Shown here one piece after another: positions 35,313 through 44,321 of a stretch of DNA of 64,000 nt. Both the position numbers and the translations under genes were made by a program. Under the pieces are notes generated by a model. It was not told where the DNA came from and did not search any database. It worked only from the letters and a program-made list of their open reading frames with translations. The DNA lies in contig CACZBK010000017.1 of assembly GCA_902779395.1 (NCBI GenBank), positions 5,273-69,272 of the forward strand. The letters run 5' to 3'. The stretch comes from an uncultured Lachnospiraceae bacterium (GTDB lineage: Bacteria > Bacillota > Clostridia > Lachnospirales > Lachnospiraceae). How positions within the stretch are numbered: position 1 is the first letter of the stretch; every line of letters starts with the position of its first letter.

Positions 35313-35933
35313 TTATGACCTGCCAAGTTCCGGCTCCCTCTCCTTCGCCATAAGCCAGGCCATCACATGTACAGCCTGCGCAAAAGTACCGTCTTTTATC
35401 ATCATTTCCACCTCAGACGGACTATGCAGTTCCGCATCCAGAAACTCAGTATCGTCAAGTGCCTGTCCGCAGCGCTTTTTGCAGTTCCTGGCAAGAAATA
35501 TATAAGCGTAGTTATCTGCCATGGTCGCATTGGACGGAATGCGGATAAGATGCTCCCATTCATCGGATACATAACCGGTCTCCTCCACAAGCTCACGCCT
35601 TGCAGCTTCCAGGGTATCCTCCGCATCTTCGGGAGATAAGGCTCCCGACCTGTATTCCCTGCCGTCCTTACGTTCTATACCGCCCGCCGGAAACTCCACG
35701 GTGACACGTCTGATCCCCTGTCTGAACTGGCGCACACAAACAAGCCTGCCCTTTTCATCAACAGGGATTATGACCACATAATCCTTACGGCTGTAACTGT
35801 AGAATGGTTTAAAAACGCTGCCGTCCGGAAAGCGGTAAGATGAACGCCTGAAGTCGATCCACTCATCTTCGATTATGTGTTCCCTGCTAACCTCAGTCCA
35901 TTCCAGCGAAGCATTATTACCGAACTGATCCAT
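35313..35933 (-). CDS. NUDIX hydrolase, ADP-ribose pyrophosphatase type
   Basis: A 206-aa NUDIX protein of the ADP-ribose/ADP-sugar pyrophosphatase group. It has the typical beta lead-in (YVVIIPVDEKGRLVCVRQFR), VEFPAGGIE, and the Nudix box region GALSPEDAEDTLEAARRELVEETGY with the metal-binding REx2EE glutamates. It cleaves nucleoside diphosphate sugars in the cytosol. It lies upstream of the CIS promoter in the same direction, and no clear terminator separates the two, so some read-through is possible. Confidence 0.88.
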   Translation of the reverse strand: MDQFGNNASLEWTEVSREHIIEDEWIDFRRSSYRFPDGSVFKPFYSYSRKDYVVIIPVDEKGRLVCVRQFRQGIRRVTVEFPAGGIERKDGREYRSGALSPEDAEDTLEAARRELVEETGYVSDEWEHLIRIPSNATMADNYAYIFLARNCKKRCGQALDDTEFLDAELHSPSEVEMMIKDGTFAQAVHVMAWLMAKEREPELGRS

Positions 35934-35955
35934 ATCTGCCCCGAAAGTGCTCTGC

Positions 35956-36174
35956 TTAAATAAGCTTCTTTGCAGCCTCTATGACACCGCCAAGCTTTCC
36001 GCCTGCCAATGCAGCTTTAACACCGGTAACGATCTTTCCTTCTATATCATCAGGGATATCCACTCCGGCAAGGCTCTCCACGGTCTTTACGGGATCGTCG
36101 GCAAAAGATTTCATCAGCTTCGGATCAGCCTTGATCTTATTTACGATCTCATCGATCTTCTTTTTGATGTCCAT
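35956..36174 (-). CDS. Small helical protein, unknown (72 aa)
   Basis: The start is set at MDIKKKIDEIVNKIK (36,174), with GGAGGTAATAAAA in front. Apart from helices it contains DPKLMKSFADDPVKTVESLAGVDIPDD, which loosely recalls the leader segment of nitrile-hydratase-type (NHLP) peptides, and ends ALAGGKLGGVIEAAKKLI. No modification enzyme is nearby, so a natural-product precursor role is not supported. The start overlaps the end of the glycosyltransferase gene by 26 bp. Confidence 0.7.
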   Translation of the reverse strand: MDIKKKIDEIVNKIKADPKLMKSFADDPVKTVESLAGVDIPDDIEGKIVTGVKAALAGGKLGGVIEAAKKLI

Positions 36175-36907
36175 TTTTATTACCTCCATGACAGTTATTC
36201 TTCATTTCCCGGGCAAAACGCGAAAAATCTCCCAGCGCCTTCATGCCAAGATCTATGATCTTTATAAGATCAATAGAATTCTTTCCTGCACTGCGCCCTT
36301 TAAAACTTATGCGCTTATACCCCACTTTATATCCGTAATACTTAAAAAACGTTGTGAACATTATGTTCGGGAGATTGTAATCCGCCGGCAGCCGGTGCAG
36401 ATACTCTTCCACTACATCTGCCCGCATAAGCCTGAAGGGAACATTTGCATCCGGGACTCTTACCCTGAAAAAAATATATAATAGCCAGGTGACTACCTTT
36501 TCGACCAGGAATCTTATCCTGCCGTCACCGCGGACAGTCCTGTTCCCCAGGATAACGTCGAATTCATGCCTGTGATGCCAGAACGCCGGGAATTCATCCG
36601 GATCGGTCTGACCGTCCGAATCGGTCTGAAATATATAATCGGCACGCCTGTTGACTGCATATTCATACAATGCGATGCATTTGGGACCATGCTGTGAAAG
36701 CGTCCCTTCAAGTATCTCAAGCCTGGGGAGCTCCCTGCACAGATCTCTTAATATCTCATGGGTATCATCACTGCTGCCGGAATCCGCGACCACAAGCTTT
36801 GAACCGTCGGGTTTATAAGCGATATGGGGATACCACTCCCGTACAGTTTTTTCTATATTGGCCTCCTCATTAAAAGCAGGCATCACTATGTACAGAATAT
36901 CGCCCAT
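36149..36907 (-). CDS. GT2 family glycosyltransferase, dolichol-phosphate mannosyltransferase-like
   Basis: A 252-aa GT-A enzyme. It opens IVMPAFNEEANIEKTV, has VVADSGSSDDT, and carries the metal-binding DSDGQTDP motif near residue 97. A hydrophobic stretch (VVTWLLYIFFRV) may attach it to the membrane. Likely role: transfer of a sugar from a nucleotide donor to a polyprenyl phosphate or an envelope glycan. The specific acceptor cannot be told. Good ribosome binding site (CAGGAGATTTTTTTA). Confidence 0.85.
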   Translation of the reverse strand: MGDILYIVMPAFNEEANIEKTVREWYPHIAYKPDGSKLVVADSGSSDDTHEILRDLCRELPRLEILEGTLSQHGPKCIALYEYAVNRRADYIFQTDSDGQTDPDEFPAFWHHRHEFDVILGNRTVRGDGRIRFLVEKVVTWLLYIFFRVRVPDANVPFRLMRADVVEEYLHRLPADYNLPNIMFTTFFKYYGYKVGYKRISFKGRSAGKNSIDLIKIIDLGMKALGDFSRFAREMKNNCHGGNKNGHQKEDR

Positions 36908-36944
36908 TAAAAAAATCTCCTGAACCGCTTTATTCTAAAACGGA

Positions 36945-37018
36945 TCGGGGTTACAGGATTCGAACCTGCGACTTCCTGGTCCCAAACCAGGCGCTCTACC
37001 AAACTGAGCCAAACCCCG
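36945..37018 (-). tRNA. tRNA-Pro (anticodon TGG)
   Basis: A 74-nt cloverleaf: acceptor CGGGGTT pairs with AACCCCG plus discriminator A. The D-arm has GCTCAGTTTGGTAGAGC, the anticodon stem CCTGG/CCAGG encloses TTTGGGA (anticodon TGG), and the T-arm has GCAGGTTCGAATCCTGT. The CCA end is not encoded. Confidence 0.97.
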
Positions 37019-37028
37019 TACGGAGAAT

Positions 37029-37057
37029 ATTATAATATCTGCTATCTATTGTGTCAA
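37029..37057 (-). promoter_or_regulatory. Consensus sigma-70-type promoter of tRNA-Pro
   Basis: On the minus strand TTGACA (37,052-37,057) and TATAAT (37,029-37,034) are separated by exactly 17 bp. Transcription would start a few bases before the mature tRNA 5' end at 37,018. Both boxes are perfect. Confidence 0.9.
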
Positions 37058-37074
37058 ACCAAAGTTTACGTAAC

Positions 37075-37560
37075 TTAAATATACATTATGTTGAGTTTCG
37101 GTGCCTGTCCGTTCTCTATCAATATGACACCGTAACTGCATCGGCGGTCCCTCTGCCTGGGATATGACAGGGAACCCGGATTCATGACATAAAGCCCGTT
37201 TCTTTCATGGATCTCGGGTACGTGTGTATGCCCGTATAAAACAATGTCGGCTGCAGTGCTGCGCGCTTCATCCTCAAGCATCTCCGTTCCGTAATTCACT
37301 CCGTAACGGTGTCCGTGTGTCATAAAGATAAGATGTTTATCAGGAGCATCAACAAGGCGGTATGTAGGGCTGTATCCGTTAAAATCCATATTACCGGCCA
37401 CTATCTGTACAGCCGTAACACCGGTTTTCTGCTTAAGGATCTCCTCGTCACCGCAGATATCACCGCAATGCAGAAGCATGTCAACGCTGCCTTCCTTATC
37501 AAACACTTCCGAAAGCCTGCTCAGATTTCCGTGTGTATCACTGATAACTACTATCTTCAA
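37075..37560 (-). CDS. YfcE/MJ0936-type metallophosphoesterase
   Basis: A 161-aa calcineurin-like phosphodiesterase. Metal ligands appear in ISDTHGN, LLHCGDI, VAGNMD, MTHGHRYG and LYGHTHVP. It likely hydrolyses phosphodiesters in the cytosol. The start is TTG (37,558-37,560) overlapping the stop of rdgB as TTGA, with GAGGGG just upstream, so the two are translated together. Confidence 0.92.
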   Translation of the reverse strand: MKIVVISDTHGNLSRLSEVFDKEGSVDMLLHCGDICGDEEILKQKTGVTAVQIVAGNMDFNGYSPTYRLVDAPDKHLIFMTHGHRYGVNYGTEMLEDEARSTAADIVLYGHTHVPEIHERNGLYVMNPGSLSYPRQRDRRCSYGVILIENGQAPKLNIMYI

Positions 37561-38174
37561 AGGATCCCCTCCCCGATAAGCATATCTCTCATGGCGCGGA
37601 GAGCCTTACCCCTGTGGCTGATGGCATTTTTCTGCTCCCTGCTCATCGCAGCTGTAGTGCATCCGTATTCCGGTACATAGAAGAAAGGATCGTAGCCAAA
37701 GCCCTCGCTTCCGGAAAGCTTACGGTCCACCATACCTTCCACACATTCCTGTACGCACATATCTTCCCTTCCGGGTACACAGGCAGCTATGGCGCATACA
37801 AAGCGCGCACCTCTTTTTTCATCCGGAACATCCTTCATATCTTCAATGATATCCATCATTGCCTGAGTATAAGTCCTGTCCCCCAGCCAGCGGTGTGACT
37901 GCACGCCGGGCATTTTGCCCATATGGTCTATCTCAAGCCCGGAATCATCCGCAAGCACTATGGCATCCTTATACTCCGGCATATCCTTAAGATAAGCCGC
38001 AACAGCCCCGGCTTTTATAAGCGCATTTTCCTTAAACGTGGTACCGCTCTCATCTATCTCTTTATCAAAGCCGGTATCACTCATCGGGATAACTTTCACA
38101 TCAAGCCCCTGTAAGATCTCGCCTATCTCCCTCAATTTATCTTTATTTCCGGTCGCAAAAACTATCGTCTTCAC
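37557..38174 (-). CDS. rdgB: XTP/dITP diphosphatase (RdgB/HAM1)
   Basis: A 205-aa non-canonical purine NTP pyrophosphatase that removes dITP and XTP from the nucleotide pool. Signatures are the opening IVFATGNKDKLREIGEIL, SGTTFKENALIKA, VLADDSGLEID, and GSEGFGYDPFF with the final AMSREQKNAISHRGKAL. It begins with GTG (AAGGAGAAGCAGA upstream). Confidence 0.96.
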   Translation of the reverse strand: MKTIVFATGNKDKLREIGEILQGLDVKVIPMSDTGFDKEIDESGTTFKENALIKAGAVAAYLKDMPEYKDAIVLADDSGLEIDHMGKMPGVQSHRWLGDRTYTQAMMDIIEDMKDVPDEKRGARFVCAIAACVPGREDMCVQECVEGMVDRKLSGSEGFGYDPFFYVPEYGCTTAAMSREQKNAISHRGKALRAMRDMLIGEGIL

Positions 38175-38204
38175 TCTGCTTCTCCTTATATGCCTCTAAT
38201 CGCC

Positions 38205-40514
38205 TTACGGCAGCTGCTCACTCCAGCAGCTGTTGTTATAGATATCAGTGAACTTATAAAGTGCTATATATCCGCTGTCTATATATGTATTGCTTATCTG
38301 AGGCTCACCGTTTACAGTCCAGGTATCGCCTATATAATAACTGTCTCTGAAATTACCGTTATAATCATAAAAATCGCAAAGGAAATCCACCTTATCCCCG
38401 TCCTTCAGTTCCACCAGACCTCTGGATACGGTCTCGGTCACGGCATCATCATAATCCGGGTCCGCACCTGCGATATAGCCGTAAGGCTTCTCATCGGTAA
38501 ATAAAAGGATAAGGTTAACACGCTCTCCGTTCAGTTCTGCGGGAACCCTGCCTGTTATCGTATAATCATCCCCATAATCGACGGTATCCAGATGATAATA
38601 TGCCACAGGCTGGTTATCGATCGACAGCCAGGTTCCGTCCGCATCCGCTACAAGATTGCCTTTATCATCAAAACTGTATACATTATCAAGGCCCATATCC
38701 ACATAACCCTCTCCGTTATCTACAAAGAGGTTCAGATCGACACTGCGTACCAGCTCCCACTGTTCTTCGGGAAGCTCCATATAATAACCGTTACTGCCCT
38801 GTTTCCAGGCGAGCAGGCTCTGGTCAAGCTGATGATCATAAATATATTTCGCGGTATCCTCATCGCTCATACTGCGTTCGGGTGCGTCGGGCATCGAACG
38901 GAAAGACGATATAAGATCAAAAATGCTGTCCAGATCGAGCATGGAAGACTCTTCGCCGCCGTCAAGCATATTGAAGGCACTGCCGCCTCCCGCAGCCTGC
39001 CCTGCTCCCTGCACACCGGCAAACTCTTTTATGCAGGCCGAATAATCGGAATCTATCCCCAGCTGTGCATAAAGATCGCCGGCCTGCTTAACCTTGGACT
39101 GTCCCGCCCTGTAAGGGAAGTAGATCGATACTCCGTAGGCATTGGTCATATTGGAGGATGTCCTGTTGTATTTAACCGCTGAAAGGACTGTCTGTGCAAG
39201 AGCATCTCCCTCCGGAGTACCCATGTTCTTTGCAAAATGCACCAGATCCACCTGATCCAGCTTCGAGGAAGGAGAAAACTCCCTGGTATTGCTTCTGGCC
39301 TGTGATACACGGGCGTACTGCTCCAGCTGTATCAGATCCTTGATACTTGTCGAAAAGGATTTAAACTCGTCCCCGACGGTCTGTGAAAGCTCTGCAAGAT
39401 CCACTACCGACAGAGTGGTCTTCTGTCCCGCCACCTGTTTAGCGCATACATTTACGAAATCATCCGCTATCATCCGTCCTATCTCGACAGTATCCATGGA
39501 CGTATCCTTTGAAAGCTCAGTGAGCCAGTTGGTATAATACCAGCCAAGTCCCGGTTCGGTCTCCTCGGACGCTATGATGTAATCGGCATATTCCGCACAC
39601 ATAAGATCCGTTTCCACGGTAGCCATAAGACAGGCGTCAAAGCCTATAAAATCATACTTTATCCCCGCAGCCGAAAGTGCGTCGTTTATCTCCGAAAGAT
39701 CCATTGACCCGGCTGATGACTTAAGCTCATCATATCCGAATCCCGAAAGAGAGCCGCCGCCATGATCCCAGAATATAAGCATATTACGGTTAGCAGGATA
39801 ATTCTTGCTGCAGTATCTTATAAATTCCGTAAGGTTGGATGGATCGGTCATAGATGAATTGCCCATATCGGATTCCAGCATATCCAGCCTGCCGTTCTTT
39901 ACCCGGAATATCTGATGGACTTTATTGGAGATACCTGATATCGACCATTTTTTAGCCCCGCCGGTATACACAATGACATTCACCTTATCCGAAAGAGATG
40001 CATTCATCATCTCTTTAATATCATTGCCTGCCATACCGTACTTGGATTCCAGATCGGTACCGCACATATATACCATAACGGTCACTTTATCCTTACCGCC
40101 GCCCAGGATATCGGTATACTTGATCCTGGCCTCCGGTGATACGTTATGATCCAGGTTTCCGGCATTGGAAGAAGATCCCCATCCCGTGGATGTACCTGAA
40201 AGCGAGGCCATGTTATCCGCTCCGCTTCCCTGTGAGGCTGTCACTGCAGATGATGTATTACTGCCGCTGCCATTATCCGTTTCATATCCTTCATCATCGC
40301 CTCCGCCAAAGAAGGCCTTGATAATAATAAGGACTATTACGATCAGTATGGTCCCGCCGCCGATAGCTTTCCCGCCGCCGGTCCCGCCACCTCCTCCGGG
40401 TGCATGCGAACCGCTGCCCACGGGACCGCTGCCGGTGCCGCTTCCTCTTAAATGAACCCCGTTGCCGGAGCCTGTCACATTTTTCTCTCTTCCTCTGGGT
40501 CTGTTATCTGCCAT
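38205..40514 (-). CDS. Membrane-anchored clostripain-family (C11) cysteine protease (769 aa)
   Basis: A 45-residue Gly/Ser-rich cytosolic head leads into one transmembrane helix (TILIVIVLIIIKAFF, about 53-68). The rest is probably outside. The C11 domain (about 130-500) has VTVMVYMCGTDLESKYG, catalytic His in MLIFWDHGGGSLSGFGY (about 249) and catalytic Cys in FIGFDACLMATVETDL (about 292), followed by IIASEETEPGLGWYY. The last 250 residues are beta-rich. Clostripain enzymes cleave after Arg or Lys and often process themselves. Substrate unknown. Confidence 0.88.
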   Translation of the reverse strand: MADNRPRGREKNVTGSGNGVHLRGSGTGSGPVGSGSHAPGGGGGTGGGKAIGGGTILIVIVLIIIKAFFGGGDDEGYETDNGSGSNTSSAVTASQGSGADNMASLSGTSTGWGSSSNAGNLDHNVSPEARIKYTDILGGGKDKVTVMVYMCGTDLESKYGMAGNDIKEMMNASLSDKVNVIVYTGGAKKWSISGISNKVHQIFRVKNGRLDMLESDMGNSSMTDPSNLTEFIRYCSKNYPANRNMLIFWDHGGGSLSGFGYDELKSSAGSMDLSEINDALSAAGIKYDFIGFDACLMATVETDLMCAEYADYIIASEETEPGLGWYYTNWLTELSKDTSMDTVEIGRMIADDFVNVCAKQVAGQKTTLSVVDLAELSQTVGDEFKSFSTSIKDLIQLEQYARVSQARSNTREFSPSSKLDQVDLVHFAKNMGTPEGDALAQTVLSAVKYNRTSSNMTNAYGVSIYFPYRAGQSKVKQAGDLYAQLGIDSDYSACIKEFAGVQGAGQAAGGGSAFNMLDGGEESSMLDLDSIFDLISSFRSMPDAPERSMSDEDTAKYIYDHQLDQSLLAWKQGSNGYYMELPEEQWELVRSVDLNLFVDNGEGYVDMGLDNVYSFDDKGNLVADADGTWLSIDNQPVAYYHLDTVDYGDDYTITGRVPAELNGERVNLILLFTDEKPYGYIAGADPDYDDAVTETVSRGLVELKDGDKVDFLCDFYDYNGNFRDSYYIGDTWTVNGEPQISNTYIDSGYIALYKFTDIYNNSCWSEQLP

Positions 40515-40552
40515 GATGCTTACCTCATTTATGATTTCTTAAAGAGATCTGC

Positions 40553-41707
40553 CTATCTCTCAGGGCGCTGCCTGGGAGGTCTTGCTCCCATATACTGAAG
40601 ATAATAAGTCTTCAGCATACCGTTATAGATCTTTCTGTTCTTATCCGCTTTCCTTCCTATATACTTCTCCGCATCCTCATAGGAAGTTATCAAAAACATC
40701 GACCAGTCCTTAAGCGCCTTATACCGCTCTCCTATCATCTGATAAAGCGCGGGGAGAGCCTCTTTTTCTTCAAGCCGCTCACCATACGGAGGATTGGTGA
40801 TGATAAAACCATAGGGCTTAGGATGTGAGAGCTTTTCAAGTGCTCTCTGCTGAAAGTGTATCAGCTTGTCAACCCCGGCACGGGCGGCATTCTCCCTGGC
40901 CGCCTTAACGATACTGCTGTCTATGTCATAGCCCTGGATATCACAGTCGATATCCCTGTTTTCCAGCGACCTTGCCTCTTCGACAGCATCTTCAAAAAGC
41001 TGCGGCCGGATGATATGTTCCCATTTCATAGCCGTAAAGCTCCTGTTAACTCCCGGTGCTATATTTGCAGCCATAAGTGCAGCTTCTATAGGAAAAGTAC
41101 CGCTTCCGCAGAAAGGATCCACCAGTATCCTGTCCTTCTTCCACGGGCTCAGCATGATAAGCGCTGCCGCAAGATTCTCCGCAAGCGGAGCCTTTGATGT
41201 GAGCAGGCGGTAGCCTCTCTTATGAAGAGAATCCCCGCTGGTATCCAGCCCCACGCTGACTATATCCTTCTTTATAAATACACGTATGGGATACGGATCC
41301 CCATCCTCCGGAAAATGTGTTATGCCGTATTTTTCCGAAAGCCGGTCCACCATAGCCTTTTTCATTACGGACTGAATATCGGAAGGCGAAAACAAAGCAC
41401 TCTTTACGCTGGCAGCCTTAGCCACCCAGAATCGTCCGTTCTTCGGGATAAACTGCTCAAGCGGCAAAGTCTTCGTACCCTGAAAGAGCTCTTCAAAGCT
41501 TTCAGCCTTAAAACTTCCCAGTTTTATCAAAAGCCTCTCTGCTGTCCTTGAATTAACATTAATACGGCAGACCGCCTCCGCATCACCTGCGAAGGTCACT
41601 CTGCCGTCTTCGACATCAGTCACATCATAACCGAGATCTATGATCTCTCTTTTTAACACGGCCTCCAGTCCGAAATGACAGGGGGCGATTATCTCAAACC
41701 GTTCCAT
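40553..41707 (-). CDS. 23S rRNA methyltransferase, RlmL/YpsC-type (THUMP domain)
   Basis: The start is set at MERFEIIAPCHFGLEAVLKR, which matches the family opening. An ATG six codons upstream has no better site. A THUMP RNA-binding domain (about 45-160) is followed by an N6/N2 methyltransferase with ILVDPFCGSGTFPIEAALMA and the catalytic NPPYGERL. It modifies guanosine in 23S rRNA in the cytosol. Confidence 0.9.
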   Translation of the reverse strand: MERFEIIAPCHFGLEAVLKREIIDLGYDVTDVEDGRVTFAGDAEAVCRINVNSRTAERLLIKLGSFKAESFEELFQGTKTLPLEQFIPKNGRFWVAKAASVKSALFSPSDIQSVMKKAMVDRLSEKYGITHFPEDGDPYPIRVFIKKDIVSVGLDTSGDSLHKRGYRLLTSKAPLAENLAAALIMLSPWKKDRILVDPFCGSGTFPIEAALMAANIAPGVNRSFTAMKWEHIIRPQLFEDAVEEARSLENRDIDCDIQGYDIDSSIVKAARENAARAGVDKLIHFQQRALEKLSHPKPYGFIITNPPYGERLEEKEALPALYQMIGERYKALKDWSMFLITSYEDAEKYIGRKADKNRKIYNGMLKTYYLQYMGARPPRQRPER

Positions 41708-41783
41708 AGTGCGGTATTGTAGCACAAGTGCAGATATACCGCAAGATAATAATGATCATGAAAGCTTACGATGAGTACTCTGC

Positions 41784-42647
41784 TTATTTACCGACAAACA
41801 ATGCCCTGTACTCGCCGGGTGCCATGCCCTTTTCTTCATGGAATACCCTGTTAAAGCTGGGAATACTCTGAAATCCCGAGAGCATCGCAACTTCCGTAAG
41901 CGTCATATCGTCCGTAGCCAGAAGCTCCGTTGCCTTCTCAAGCCTTATCATATTCAGCCATTTACTGTAGTTCATCCCGGTCAGGTTCTTAAACATCCTG
42001 GAAAAATAATCCTTGCTTATGCCTGCTTTTTCAGCCATAACCGTCTGTGAAAGATCATCCGCAGTCAGATTATTCTTGATATAATCAGTTACCATGATCA
42101 TACGGCGCATAGCATCATCGGTATATCCGTTACGCGCACCCGGCTTTAATTCGGGAGCAAATTCATCCCTGTGTTTATCGATCGTGAGCATGAATTCCAT
42201 AAGCAGCATACAGCAGCGAAGCTCTCTGTTGTCGGCCCCGGAGTAAAAGATATCTTTCATCTTTAAAAAGATTGTTTTCAGTTCACCCGCAAGCGCCCTG
42301 TGATTATTGATGCAGATGACATGAAGCCCTCTGTAGAAATGCATTATACGCTGCAGGTCGAAAAGGGAATTCATGAAGGAATTGCTGAACTGAACTACAA
42401 GGGACTTTTCCCTGTCGGCATCGATTATCGCATGAGTCTCCATCGGCCAGGCTATCAGAAAATCATCCTCTACCAGGGAATATGTTTTCTGGTTTACCTT
42501 ATAGATATTCGTTTCACCCGGTCCTACCAGAACGATCTCCCCATAAGAATGCCAATGTACCTGATAGCTTCTCTCCTTTGCCCCGGTATACATGTTAAAG
42601 GCACTTACATTATCAAAATCATAGATCTCGTACTTGCTGTAATCCAT
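41784..42647 (-). CDS. AraC-family transcriptional regulator
   Basis: A 287-aa protein with an N-terminal cupin-like ligand domain (YQVHWHSYGEIVLVGPGE) and a C-terminal double helix-turn-helix (MAEKAGISKDYFSRMFKNLTG, EVAMLSGFQSIPSFNRVFHEE). Such proteins respond to sugars or metabolites. It is divergent from the MATE transporter gene, with a 152-bp shared region, so that transporter is the likely target. Confidence 0.9.
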   Translation of the reverse strand: MDYSKYEIYDFDNVSAFNMYTGAKERSYQVHWHSYGEIVLVGPGETNIYKVNQKTYSLVEDDFLIAWPMETHAIIDADREKSLVVQFSNSFMNSLFDLQRIMHFYRGLHVICINNHRALAGELKTIFLKMKDIFYSGADNRELRCCMLLMEFMLTIDKHRDEFAPELKPGARNGYTDDAMRRMIMVTDYIKNNLTADDLSQTVMAEKAGISKDYFSRMFKNLTGMNYSKWLNMIRLEKATELLATDDMTLTEVAMLSGFQSIPSFNRVFHEEKGMAPGEYRALFVGK

Positions 42648-42684
42648 ATTTCTTCTCCCCCAAGAACAAAATATGATAACAATT

Positions 42685-42797
42685 TTATCAAATCTTAAGA
42701 AGAATTGTACTATAAAAGCGACTATATTACAAACATAATAACCAAAAAAACTTTATGTGAACCTTTAGAGAAATAAAGGTTAGGAAGAGGAGAAAAA
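42685..42797 (+). promoter_or_regulatory. Divergent intergenic region, possible MATE promoter and leader hairpin
   Basis: A weak pair TTATCA (42,685-42,690) and TACTAT (42,708-42,713), spaced 17 bp, could drive the transporter gene. AACCTTTA (42,760-42,767) pairs with TAAAGGTT (42,774-42,781) as an 8-bp hairpin just before the GAAGAGGAG ribosome binding site. Function unknown. Confidence 0.35.
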
Positions 42798-42799
42798 AG

Positions 42800-44224
42800 A
42801 TGGCTAAGACAAATACTATTGATATGACAAAGGGTGATCCGGTAAAACACCTTATAGTTTTTGCGATACCGGCACTTATAGGTAATATCTTCCAGCAGGT
42901 TTACAACCTCGCCGATACCGCTATAGTCGGGCACTATGTGGGCAAGGATGCGCTTGCCGCAGTGGGTGCCTGCGCTTCCATCACCTTTTTATTCTTTGCA
43001 CTGTGCAACGGTATAGGAAGCGGCGGCGGGATAATAGCATCCCAGTATTACGGAGCCCATGATGATGACAAGGTAAAGAACTGCATCGTTAATACGGGAC
43101 TTATAATGCTTCTGGTACCGGCACTTTTCGGAACCGTCGGTTTTATAACGGCTCCTCTTCTGCTTCAGATACTCGGAACCCCGGCAGAGATAATCGCAGG
43201 ATCAACTTTATATGTGCGCTACATGTGTTGCGGTCTGGTTTTTGTTTCCATATATAATTACCTGTGTTCCATGCTGCGGGCACTTGGTGATTCCAGGTCA
43301 CCATTATACTTCCTTATCATGTCTACCATAGTGAATCTGGTGCTGGATGTATTGTTTGTAAAGCAGTTTAACATGGGCATACAGGGTGCAGCTCTTGCTA
43401 CCGTGATATCCCAGTTCATATCCGCCATAAGCTGCGGTATATATGCTGTAAAGAAGAATCCGTATTTTAAACTCAGTAAAAAGGATTTTGTTATAAACAG
43501 GGAAATGTCCTTCAAGGTAATACGGCTTGGCGTTCCCATGTCTCTCCAGTTCAGTCTGATAGCGATATCTTCCATGGCTGTACAGAGCATAGTCAATTCC
43601 TACGGTACCACCACCGTAGCCGCATTTACCTCCACAAACCGCATCGAACAGCTCATCCACCAGCCTTATGCGACCCTTGGTGCGGCCCTCTCAACCTTCT
43701 GCGGCCAGAATTACGGTGCAAAGCAAAATGAACGTGTTTATGAAGGCTACCGTAAAGGCATGCGCCTTATGGTGATCATGAGCATGGTCATGACCTTTAC
43801 CATGTTCTTCCTTGGACGTGCTGTATGCTCCCTGTTTGTATCGGATACCGAGGTTATAGAGCTTGGTGCTCTGGGTCTTCGGATAAACAGTATCTTCTAT
43901 ATGGCGCTCGGACTGATCTATGTGATCCGCGGAGTCCTTACCGGTGTGGGTGATGCATTCTTTGCTCTGCTCAACGGCATAGTGGAAGTCATAGGAAGAT
44001 TCACACTTCCGCTGCTGATGACCGGATATGCCGGATTCGGAGAAACAGGTATATGGCTGTCTACAGGTCTTGTATGGGTGCTCAGCGGAGTTACTGCTTA
44101 TATGAGATATCTTAAGCACAAAGATATACGTATGGGAAGAAATTTTATGACAAACTTTCACATGGGTATAGATCCTGAAAGCTTTAACGGTATTTTCAAA
44201 GGATTAAGGATAAGGAAGGCATAA
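42800..44224 (+). CDS. MATE family efflux transporter
   Basis: A 474-aa, 12-helix polytopic protein of the MATE (NorM/DinF-like) family, exporting cationic drugs or metabolites against Na+ or H+. Features are the opening KGDPVKHLIVFAIPALIGNI, FQQVYNLADTAIVGHYVGKD, the repeated pattern in the second half (LGVPMSLQFSLIAISSMAVQ, ATLGAALSTFCGQNYGAKQ), and YVIRGVLTGVGDAFFA near the end. Ribosome binding site GAAGAGGAGAAAAAAG. It is the only plus-strand gene before 55 kb. Confidence 0.95.
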   Translation: MAKTNTIDMTKGDPVKHLIVFAIPALIGNIFQQVYNLADTAIVGHYVGKDALAAVGACASITFLFFALCNGIGSGGGIIASQYYGAHDDDKVKNCIVNTGLIMLLVPALFGTVGFITAPLLLQILGTPAEIIAGSTLYVRYMCCGLVFVSIYNYLCSMLRALGDSRSPLYFLIMSTIVNLVLDVLFVKQFNMGIQGAALATVISQFISAISCGIYAVKKNPYFKLSKKDFVINREMSFKVIRLGVPMSLQFSLIAISSMAVQSIVNSYGTTTVAAFTSTNRIEQLIHQPYATLGAALSTFCGQNYGAKQNERVYEGYRKGMRLMVIMSMVMTFTMFFLGRAVCSLFVSDTEVIELGALGLRINSIFYMALGLIYVIRGVLTGVGDAFFALLNGIVEVIGRFTLPLLMTGYAGFGETGIWLSTGLVWVLSGVTAYMRYLKHKDIRMGRNFMTNFHMGIDPESFNGIFKGLRIRKA

Positions 44225-44259
44225 ATAAAGCAATAGCAAAGCTTCTATTGACTATAGAA

Positions 44260-44290
44260 AACAGACCGGGATTTTTCCCGGCCTGTTTTT
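44260..44290. terminator. Bidirectional terminator between MATE and the 1620-aa gene
   Basis: AACAGaCCGGGA (44,260-44,271) pairs with TCCCGGcCTGTT, followed on the plus strand by TTTTTTT and on the minus strand by TTTTCT. It sits between convergent genes and can serve both. Confidence 0.9.
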
Positions 44291-44321
44291 TTGCTGACAC
44301 TGCAGTGTATGCAACTGTCTA

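Noticed and set aside
35956-36174. RiPP precursor
   Set aside because: There is only a loose leader-like similarity, and no modification, protease or export gene is nearby.
36945-37018. tRNA-Pro as integration site for the CIS locus
   Set aside because: No integrase, no duplicated tRNA 3' end and no direct repeat was seen on the other side. The genes between tRNA and CIS are ordinary.
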